Positions 31,292 through 42,100 of a stretch of 44,818 bases of DNA are shown piece by piece. The first letter of the stretch is position 1; the number at the start of each line of letters is the position of its first letter. Location: assembly GCF_001949145.1 (NCBI RefSeq), contig NW_019091687.1:1-44818 (forward strand), read 5' to 3'. The position numbers and the translations under genes were made by a program. This DNA comes from Acanthaster planci (taxonomy: Eukaryota; Echinodermata; Asteroidea; Valvatida; Acanthasteridae). Under the pieces are notes generated by a model that was given only the letters and a program-made list of their open reading frames with translations, ran no database searches and was not told the DNA's origin.

Positions 31292-31852
31292 AGCAAATAG
31301 TGGTGAATAACGAAAAAAAGGACATGCCGCCTGCCCTGGGCAGGATCAAGAGAGGGCACAATTTTCCAAGCAGTTGAGGCTCCTTTGATTGGCACTGATG
31401 TGTTGCTGTCGTGAGACAATTTTTGTATACAGTGCCGTGTCTCAGCATCAAGCTCATCTCTTGCTGCAGACATTACTAGAAACCCAGCAATTTTATTTCT
31501 CAAGGGATTCACCTCCCCAGAGCGCGGAAACTCAATTTTGATTTTTGGTTGACTCTTCACCTTTTTTATTTGTTTTTGTGTATTTAACAAAAAACATTTT
31601 TGTTTTGTTTTATAATGCATTGCCAACCTGCAGTGCGCTTCAGTCAGTATTCATCGTGGTAGGATGCCAAATATTTGTTCTTTAAAGCAAGACAGGATGG
31701 GATAAGGAAATGGGGTCGGCAAATATACTGTCGACACAAAAATGACCACACCCAGTCAGCACTGACTGGTTTCAGACACTGCACGCGGTTTCGTAAAAAA
31801 ATAAAAGGCTTTTCTTTGTCCTTAACCGTAACCTGACTCGATTCTCAATTGT

Positions 31853-31858
31853 AATAAA
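31853..31858 (+). terminator. Candidate poly(A) signal AATAAA
   Basis: First AATAAA after the GPATCH1 stop, about 615 bases downstream. A second AATAAA lies at 31951-31956. Either could be used. Confidence 0.45.
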
Positions 31859-33107
31859 AGTCCAGTCAACGTCATTCAAACAAAAATGAAATGTCTGATT
31901 CCTTTTGTGGTTTGAAGGTAGTACGGAGATGTAAGCGTGTAAATGGTGCTAATAAATCGTGACACAACAAAGTTGACAATGAATTCTGTTCTGATATTCA
32001 AGGTCCTTTCTGAATTGGCAGATTTGTAATTTTTGTGTTTATTAATCATGCCTTTGACCGAGACGGTTGGGGAAGCAAACCACGCCCCTCCCCGAAAAAA
32101 AGAGGACAGAAGATGACTGTTTGTGTTTCAGTTCCCTTTCTCCCAAGTGTTTAAAATACCCAGAATTTAATGTTAAATCCTAGGAACATCATGAAGATTA
32201 CCTGAAGAACCCCTCCCCCTCAAGATTTTCCCCCTCCCGAAAATATGATTTTTGGATCTATCCTTGCTTGAGGTTAAACAGGAAAAGAAGAAGTCACTGT
32301 CCGACAGAAATTAGGCAAAATGTTCAAATTTTATGACTGAACTTACATTGCATAGCAAGTTACTCGAATGTCATGTTGTTTTCATTATATGATGGAAATG
32401 AAATTTTTACGGCATTTTACATTGATTTTACAATGTTGTCATTGAAGGGAAAACATGATTCGTTTTAATAGGAAACTAAAAAGCTGTTGCAGCGTTTCAG
32501 TGATCATTAAAAAAACAAACAAACAAACAAACAAACAATTCTGCTGTCTGGTTAGAAAAAGACTAATGTGTAAATTTGCTTAGGTTAGTTTAGATTGGAT
32601 AGAGAAAGGTGTATGAGTTTTGTTTTGTGTTGCGCCTGTGTGACTCAGCCGGGCATGTTAAAAAAAAGCCATCTACATTGCTGGCGAACTTTATGTGTAA
32701 AAGTTGTCAGCGACAACAGATGCATTGTTATTTCAGCACCAACTAAAAGTACGGAGCGTGACTGGAACCTTGACCAATGACGGTGTTTCGGGGGACAATA
32801 TCGGGGCGTGTTTTTGTGAACTTCTGAACCGGGACTTGCCAGTACAGTGCATGCAGGCAGGCTGCCGTTGGATCCGTCAGAGGAACTTTGAGGGGCTCGT
32901 TCAACACCGACAGTCCTGCACAGCGGAGTCGTTTCTCGCCCTGGTAGGTTGAGTATCGATACTGCTCCACCGCAATCTCCGTTTTTGAAATTGGTATTGC
33001 TTGGTGTTCGCCGGGGGAAAACAAGACATCACCTGCTGTGTCGGGCGGGTGATCCCCCAAAAGAGAAAGTTTTGCGGGATCGCTACTTACGAAGACCGCC
33101 GACAACG
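31859..33107. other. Intergenic region and 5' flank of the HYR gene
   Basis: AT-rich, with a second AATAAA at 31951 and an (AAAC)n microsatellite at 32514-32536. Sequence from about 32850 to 33107 becomes GC-richer and probably holds the promoter and 5' UTR of the downstream gene. I see no TATA box within 400 bases of its ATG. Confidence 0.5.
32514..32536 (+). repeat. (AAAC)n microsatellite
   Basis: About six tandem AAAC units following an A-rich run. It is a simple repeat. Confidence 0.9.
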
Positions 33108-33174
33108 ATGGAACGACTTGCCGTGTTGATTATCTTGGTATTGGGTCTAGCTAGAACCTCGCATGGACAGATTA
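33108..33174 (+). CDS. HYR gene exon 1, signal peptide
   Basis: The ATG sits in ACAACGATGG context. It encodes MERLAVLIILVLGLARTSHG then QI and a split codon, before donor GTAAGT. A short charged start, a hydrophobic core (LAVLIILVLGLA) and small residues near TSHG fit a cleavable signal peptide. No in-frame upstream ATG with better content was seen. Confidence 0.8.
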
Positions 33175-36100
33175 GTAAGTGTCATGTAATGAATAACAGT
33201 ACAATAAAGATATCAATTCATCTTCTGGAGCTTGCCTTTTCGGAAATCCCTAAATCTATGTGATTTGGATGCCGTTAAATCTAATTGTTCAATGTCTTAA
33301 TTTATGTGCTGTTGCGTTTTGTAATCTCTTATCCCTTTCCATTGTAATCTCTTTAGTACTCTATTGTTAATTTATGTTGATGTTTTCATTTGTAAATCTT
33401 CTAACCTTTCGATCATTTGAGTTAAAAAAAAAAGGGTATGTTGGATTATGTTCACAAAAAGATCTGTCCCCCCAAATGTGGGGCCGCTTTATGAGTTCGT
33501 AAGGAAGGCTGGTGGTTTTAACACGCATGAACACTTTTGTATAGAGGGTATACTCTCTTAAGTTTAGCCACTTCGGGTTGATAAGTGCATGATGACTGAG
33601 TGATAAGTTGATTTATTGATCAATATTGATTGAACGACCTGTCCATTAAATAGTTGGCTGCGTCTGCAGTGTAGTCGCGGGGATGGGATTAAAATATGTC
33701 GGAGCTGAATGAACTAATTGCAAACTATTTTATAAACCTTCCCATCTATGGTAGTTTGGCCAAAAAAAGTTGTCTGCCTAAAACTAAACAAAGTTTTGGC
33801 CTGCACGGCCCGGAAGAGAAATGTTAACTGTCGAGTCGTAATTTTAGTAAATTACTGGCACCTTCGGCAGGGTCCCCAATGCCAAACCTCCTTGTTTTAA
33901 AGAACAACTTCGAATTCATTGAGTAAAATATCGGTTCTGTGAACTTTTGAATTTATGCTGTTCAACCGTTAGGGACATTTCAGTGTCAGTTAATTTTTAA
34001 AAAGTGGTGTTCAGAAATCATGCGCATTGTTCAGGGCAGTGTTCCCGAACGTGGCTTACTTGAACGAATCTCTGGAAATCCTCATTAGCATTTAAGAATT
34101 GCCTTAAACTTGTTACATTCTGATAAATCATCAATACCTCCACTCACGTACCAAGTTCGTAAGAAAACTTTTTTCTCGTTTTTGGGCGAATTATAAAAGA
34201 GTTCATTGTGGAATGTAAAAAATTCGATATTCGGAATAGTTATGTGGCCAAAATAAACTTACTTGAACTTTGTGGAGGGATTTACTCAAGATTTTTGAAG
34301 GGTAATGTTGAAAGCCTGATGAAACGTCACTGATTATTAAATTTGATGTAAATCTCTAAAGTTTCTCCAACTTGTGGCCATTCTTTTAATTGACCCATTG
34401 ATACCAAAAACATGGCTGACTTTTATATTATATTATATTGCCTTCGTTCAAACGTGGAGGTAGAATCACTCTACCTCCATGGTTCAAAGAACAAAAAGTA
34501 TTCTCGCGGTCAGACATCCGGGAACTTGGTCTTTTGGATGTTTGGTCTTAGCAGTTTGTACAAAGGACCACAGTGAGGTTATGCTGACCGCAGGTTTTCA
34601 ACCTCGTACGTGTGCGTGTGTACATCCCATCCAAGCTTCTGGGGACAACATTGCCTTCAAAATAATTGTAGTTAGGTTCCTTGCCTGATTTTTTATGGTT
34701 TCGTACGACAATGTGTCAGGTTTTAGGTAAGCTGTCGAAGCAGACGACAAAAAAGGAGTTAAAAGTTGGCTAAATAGCGACGCCACTTCACCCGCGTTAG
34801 AGCCAGCTGGGTTGAGGCCTATCGTGTTCATTTGTCATGCTTGTAGGCTCTAGCATTTGAAATTAAATGTTGAAAATCACACGCTTGCACAGACAAGAAT
34901 TTACTGCGGTAACCCCATCCATAATTTGATCATGTGGCCATGGTGGCGCGGCGTTCGCCTTGCCTTTGCTTTGGGTGATCTCGAAGTCAGACGCCCGGCG
35001 ACGTCTTCATGAACACGATGAACAGGATGAAGACCGGCACCGGAGTCCCCATTCTCATCGGAGGTTGTTCCGTTTATTGCACTCACGTCTGGGCAAAGGG
35101 GCATTCTCAATTCACTTTGTCTTTGTACAGGGATTTGTATGTTTTCCTCCTTTTTTGCTGCAACATGATAAATATAACTGAAACCTTTTCGGTACAGTGT
35201 TGGAGACTGAGTGCATGCCTCAGGCCTTAATAATGAAATTTCAGACACATTTGATGTAAAGCCTAGGTAAAGAGTTTAGTCAATAATTTTTTTTTAACAC
35301 TACTTTTGCCCCTTTAAGTTTCAAGTGTGAAATATGGAATAGCCGTCAATTGACCAATCACTCAGAGAGAAGAATCATTGACGTCATCCCGACCTCGAGA
35401 ATGGTAGGGACATACATAAATGAGCGAGGGCACTGTTTATTGGAAACTCATTTTCTTAAATAGAAAATTGTGATTAAAATGTGTCTTTTTCTGCACACTT
35501 TAGCTCCTCTGTTTAATTTCCAATTTAAAAATTTGTAAATTTTTAAGCGAAGCCAGCATTTAATTCATTGAAATAAGGCATGAATAAGAACAAACATTTT
35601 ATGGAAAATTTTCAGCTTTTCATTCAAAATCCACACTCATTTTTGTGTACATATAAGTCACAGTTTGCACTCCATTACACAGTCAAAAATTCCTTCCACT
35701 TCCCCTGTACAGTACATAGACATATCATATGTCACTTGTCTGATTTTGACTAATAGTACAACTATGTTGAGAATGCACCCTTGCATAGGAGGGTTTCAAT
35801 AAACGTTTTTGAATGTCCATAAATTGTAGTAAAATTTATTAGGCCCCCGGGCCTACTTAATATTAATTTCACTCACATAAGAATACAACAGTTTGTGTTG
35901 TTCAGAAAGTTGTCTTCTAATTTTAGGGCACATTCTAAAAGAGTTCATTTTGCTCTTCAGAAAAAAATTACAAAATTAAGACGAATTAACTGTTATTAGA
36001 CCTTTGTAGTGGGTACAAATTTCAAGAGTTAGGAACATGAATATTGAAAACTTTACGAAATTTCACTTACTGTGAAATTTGAAGTAAAACACGTGCCATG

Positions 36101-39100
36101 CGAGGAGTTCCCAATTTAAGTTATATGAACATGAACAATACTGTACAAACTAGCTCAAGAAAATGCTGGAATTTCCTGTATTTTATGGGAAATAACACAA
36201 GCCTTTTAGGGCATGAGGGCTTGACCATATTGAGTTAATCGAGCCAAGCAGAAACTGACAATTTCTTCAAGATTTGTCACTCATGCCACATCATTATCCA
36301 TGGGCTAAGGATTCCTTGCTACACAGCTTCCTGTCCGCCCAATACAAACTGGTGTCTGATGCTGGGTTAGGCTGGCTACACACAGACTGACCTATGGCTA
36401 GGCTGAGGGAATCACGACGCTTGTACTGAGAAGGCTGAGCCTAATCCTCTGCCACTTCTTTGATTGCGGTTAAGAGTCAACAACATTTTCAAAGTAGGCT
36501 CGGGCCTAACCAAATGGGAAATATTTCTTAGTCTTTAGATTTGTGTTCTATCTTAGTGAGATTTCTGCAATAAAAACTGACCTTCAATGAAGAGAATTTT
36601 TTTTCTTCTTTTGGGCCTTTCATAAAAATGAGATATTAAATGAATTAAAAATGAAGCAGGCCGGGGGGGAGGCTCTGAATAGGTGAAGTGGGCGCTTCAT
36701 TTTCAGTGTTGTCCAAACAGTTCTTTGGAGGTTTTCCAGCTTCAGCTTCAGTTCTGTCTATCAGCTCGGAGTATACAATGGCTTTTGAACCAAAAAAAAT
36801 GAAGCATTCATCTGCCTTTCCAAAAGCAGGGAAGTTGGCTAGGTGTGGGGTAAGCTCCAGTTAAAGGAAAGAATTCCCTGTCCAGCCACTGTTTATCTTC
36901 TTATGTGTCTAGAAGACTACCAAAATGTATAAATTGATATCTAAAAACTCTGGTTTTCTTTGAAAATACTTTTAAAAAAATTTCTGTCATGGCCCATAGA
37001 CTGTATGAACGAGATCTAATATGATGGTGAATATGGAACTCGTTCCCATTTAAAGTTTATTTCCATCACAAGACTGTAACATTCTAAAGGTCGAATAAAG
37101 CAAAGTGAAAGCAGATCTAACACCACAAAACATTTCCATCGAAATTTGCTGGACTTAAACTGTGCTCAGTTTTTGCAAATTGCAGCCTACAAAATCAGGT
37201 TTGTGCTTGCTCTAATGCCATGTATAAATCAGCCTTAAGGAAATAAATTATTTATTTTAACATATTTTGAAGATATGATCTATGCTGCTTGTTTGACAGT
37301 GCCTACAGGCTGTTTTAACTAAGTTAATGGTGTATGCTTTTATCTGATAAATATCAGCTCATGTGGCAGAAATAAGCACTCTTGTAAGTAAGTGTGATAA
37401 GGTCCATTGAAGAAAAAAATGTATTAATTTTGAACTAGAAAATGTTTGTCAAATTGAATTGTTACTGCCTGTTTTCATTGAATTTGTCAGTAATGCTACC
37501 AAAGACTTGAGAGATATAAATAATATTTTCTTGTTTCAATTACACAATGTAGGTGCTTGCAACCCCAACCCATGTCGTGATAGTGCCAACTGTTTTGTCC
37601 GAAACAGTCAAGAGGGCTACGTCTGTGAGTGTAATATGCCCAATCAGGGTGGATTTGACTGTACAAACCAAACACGTAAGTTTCAGATTTCAAATAATTG
37701 GCTGAGGACATTGCCAAAATCAGAATTTGTATAAATTACTCAAAATGGTCAAGTTTAAGACGCAAGCAGGTGCTGTGCGTATACCAAAGTCAAGTGTCTC
37801 TCTCCCTGTCATTTCAATATGTCATATACAAGTTTGGTTGTGAAGTAAACTAACTGTGATGTGGTTTGATATTTCAAATGTCTGCTAAAACCCTACTTAT
37901 TCCCATTGTAGTCCATGCAATGTACCTCATTTAATAGACCACACAGATAGGTTTGTCCTCTGAAAGGGTTGACCAATAGTCAATCTTTTCAAGAACGCTT
38001 GTGCCTCGGAGTGCCATGATTTCTCTTCTTTTGATGCCATAGCATGTAGACACAAGAGCTGCTTCCCCTAACAATTTAAAAAATAAAACCTCCCCCTCTT
38101 TGTTACCTTAGAAAATCAGGCCGTTTTCACTTGCTACGGATCTCAGTGTTCTACTGGAAGCTTCATGTCTGTCAACTACCCAAGTAACTACCCGGATCGC
38201 TACAGAGCTCTGTATCTGCTATATGTTCCTGGAGCAAGTGGATTCAATTTTATATTTGATACGATATTTCGAATCGAGGCGGATAAAGATGAGCTCTACA
38301 TTGGCAGTGGTTTAGTTCCACCCTTTAGCCAGTTCAATGGGGTGAACACATCTGTTGAAGGTGTCTTCTTTTTTGAAGGCCACACTCCTCCCATGCCTTT
38401 CTCAGTCGTGAACACTGATACAGTATGGATGTACTTCATCACTGACAAAAACATTAATTTTCCTGGCTTCCGCGTCAGTTGGCAAACTGGTAAGTTCCTC
38501 TAAAAAATTTTTAAACCTTTTATTGCTTAAAAGTGGTGTCTAAGCAGATTAGCACATTTTCTGTTTGAGACAAAAAATCACTTTGCATTGAAAATCTTGT
38601 TTGTGTTTTGCCTACAAAACCAATGCTGCAAAAGTTGTTTTAATACCATATTGTTATTTTTGTGTGTCTCACCTCCTATCCTTCCTCCTTAAAATTCCAA
38701 AGGTCTAACATTTTAAAAACTGTTTCTGGAATGGGTTAAACATGTGAGTATGTGAATGGAAGGACTGCAGAATGCACTGCTAAAGCCAGGCATCAGGTGA
38801 AGTTGGGCCATGGTGACTCAGACTTGAAACAAAAGGACAAGGTTTATGCCACAGCCACATGCTGTATTTAAGCGAAGCCTATTTGCACTTAATATAACTG
38901 TTCTGACACCACACGGTGCACAGCCCCAACACTAGCCAAAGCTACAAGTGTGTGTGACATAAACTTTGAACACATCTTTAGAACACAGAAGAAACTTATT
39001 GCAACTGTACATTTAATTTAAAAAAAAAATCTCCAAAAATTACAAACTCACCGAATATGGTCAGTAACGAGTTTTGACAGCCAAAATGTAAAAGGGGAAT

Positions 39101-42100
39101 GGGGGATGGTAACAGGTGTATTTATGAAGAGCAAACATTAAACCATCCAGCTATTTTTCTGGCTGTAACAAAAGTGAGAACAAGGCCCAACATCATCCCC
39201 CCTTGCATGCAGGCAACATGCAACTCCAGCTTACCAGATAAACAGTGCTGAAGCCCGGGTATGCAAGGTTCAAACCCAGTAGAGTGATAGGTTATTGAAA
39301 TGTCCACCATGCCAGTTTCCTGGCACCCCTACAAGAAAAGGGTTACTGGAATGAATCCTGGCCTTTTCACTGATTATAAATCATTTAACACACACTTGAT
39401 GATAAAAGGAATTACTTTTGTGGATTTTACTTGCCAAAAAGTCATTTTGGCTGAAAATGTGAAGCAGTCAGTTGAATTAGGATTGTGGAACATCACAGTT
39501 TTCATCTTTAAAAGCCTTCCCCGGTTTTGTGAGTTAACATGTTTAATTTTCCTCTGTGTTTCAACTCACAGTTTGGCCAAATTGTGAATTATCTTGAAGT
39601 CTCTGACCTAGGAAGATATTTTGCCACGCACCCTAGAGATAAAACTAACTCTGCAAAGTGCTGTTGACATCTGCTGAGTAGATTTTTGTTGGGGGAGGTT
39701 ATAAAGGGTTTTTTTGGTGTGCATTCTCTCTATTAGTTGACACAGAGGCCCCTGTGGTATCAGGATGCCCTGGAGACTTTACCCGAGTGACCACTGTCAA
39801 TCAACCCCTGAGGGTTTCCTGGGATCCCATAACAGCAACAGATGCAAGTGATTTCACTGTCTCTGCAAGTCACTCCTCTGGAAATTTTTTTCCTGTTGGC
39901 CCAACACGTGTGACCTTTACATTTGTGGATACTGGCGGCCTGACAACCATTTGCAGTTTTGTCATCACTGTCGTTCTACGTATGTAAATTTATTCAAATT
40001 TGCATGTCAACCTAAATTAACGTTACAGCGTTAAAAATCATCAAATTTAGTTTTAGATACAAACATCACAGTTAACAAATTGTTATTACAATTGCCGAGA
40101 CTTATAGCTGCTATGCATTCTTTTGCCTGTGATTTGTGCAGCTGAAATTTGTTGGACAAACCTGGAAAGATTAATCTCTTGTCTTATGCTAACACAGTTT
40201 CCATATGTGAGCATAACAGTGATCGATCGAACCAAAGAAAATACATTAACTTGAGGTCTGTATTGTTTCCGTGAGCAACTCTCCACTTCTGGACAGTGGT
40301 GTCTTTGTAGAGATAAAAGAAAACTTGAGAATGATGTATTCTCTGTAATTGAAGAATCTGTGTGCCAGTCAAACATATTCATCCCAATGCTTGAATGTTC
40401 TGCTTTCTTATTCAACAAATATGCCAGTCTGTTAAGTTTGAGTGTGCTTGAAATGTTGAAAGTTGCTTACAAATATTTGCCTCAGAAGAAGACACTATCT
40501 AGATTTCAGTTGCTTTCCCACAAACTGCAGGAAAGCACTATTTTTTAAAAGATTTTGTTGTTGTTTTTCTTCCCCAAATCCCGTAGACTTTTACATAATT
40601 TTGTTGGCAGCACTTTGGCCAAAAACTCACACCAAGTTAAGACCATGTGCTCCGAACATTGCAGAGTGTGAAATTACAGTTGGACATTGAACATTTTCTG
40701 GCCATTTACTACATTTGTCTGACCCACCACCAATGTGCTCATACAAAATTTCCTTGAATGTTGTAAGTATCTATTACAATGACATTGTAATGATATTATT
40801 AAGTGACTTGATATGAATTTTAAATCTGTAACTGACTCCCATTTTAATTGTACACATCTTTCCTCACAATAAACCCAGTGAGAAGGCTTTAAAAGTTTTT
40901 AAAAAGCAGAAAAACCATTGCTTTCTGAGCAAAACAGATGCGTACTCTAATTTCAAATGTATCTGTTGGATGTTTTTCCAATTCTCTAGTAGTGTTGGGG
41001 CATGTATCTTTCATAAATATTTTAACAAGTACATTTGTGATATTTACAAAATGTGTTATGTTCACAGGTCTAGGTTTGTACTTCAGACACGTTCTGGTAG
41101 GCCCAAGAATTAATTGAAAGTTACAATTCACAACCCGTTTTTGGAAATACTTTAAAGTACATGTAATGACAAGATCAGAGAGCCTGCCTAATCAAAACAC
41201 AGAGGAGTTTGGTCTAAAGGCCTTCACCAAGGCTTTGTGATGTTATCAAGTCCTTTAACCATTTGTGTCAAATGATGATGTTAAAAGAAGATTGAAATCA
41301 AGCCCATACGCGTACATGTACATGGACAGTAATGGCTTAAAGAAGGAGAGGATGGCATAGAGTAAACTGGGAGCAGGCAGTGGTGATTGACCTTTGGTGA
41401 GTAGTAAACAGACATAGAAGTGATAATCAGATGACTGGCTGAGAATCAAACACGACGGAGCACATTGACGCCACATCATGCATCGCACGACCCTCGAGCA
41501 TCTAAATTGGAGTCAAATCTGTAATCAAAGGGTTTTCTTTAGTCAAAAATAACTCTTATTGAGAGTTTGGATTGTTTCCTTTTTACTTCTTATGTTTTTT
41601 AGAGGACACATCTCCACCCGTGATCAGTGGTTGCCCAACAAATATGATTAGGACAACTACAAATCCACTCGGCGTCACCGTGTCATGGATACCACCAACT
41701 GCAAGAGATGAAAATACCTTCACTACGCAATCGACACATACTCCTGGGCAGCTTTTTCCAGTGGCAACCACTGAAGTAAGGTACACTTTCACTGACGTGA
41801 ATGGGTTCTTCTCCGTGTGTACCTTTTCCATAACCGTTCAATTGAGTAAGTACACTTGTGAATTGATGTCATGAAATATATACCTCATTTTTATATCATT
41901 TTTCATAAAGTAAATATTGTCTTTTCCACATTGTTTTCCATACGTTTCTTCAATTAAAAACAATAAATGGTCATGAGTAAAGTAGAAAGAATAGTTCCAT
42001 GACATGAAGGTGGAATATACTTTCCACCTTCATCTTTTTCTCCAAATTAAATTATCCTCGCAACATTCATGATTTGTTTTTTTTTCACAATTACTATTTG

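Larger units (their letters stand above)
31239..31858 (+). other. GPATCH1: GPATCH1 3' UTR, inferred
   Basis: Sequence after the stop, extending at least to the first AATAAA. It begins with a G-rich segment (31269-31291) and then becomes AT-rich. The extent is inferred only from the poly(A) signal. Confidence 0.5.
33175..37552. other. HYR gene intron 1 (4.4 kb)
   Basis: AT-rich apart from a CpG-rich patch at 34927-35060. Also holds a small palindrome (34455-34479), a CCAAT and CRE pair (35354-35386) and two diverged copies of a repeat (about 34190-34350 and 35935-36095). 33.2-34.1 and 36.1-37.5 kb show nothing I recognise. Confidence 0.6.

Noticed and set aside
34910-35248. Minus-strand frame through the CpG-rich patch
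   Set aside because: No domain or conserved string recognised; high GC alone lengthens open frames.
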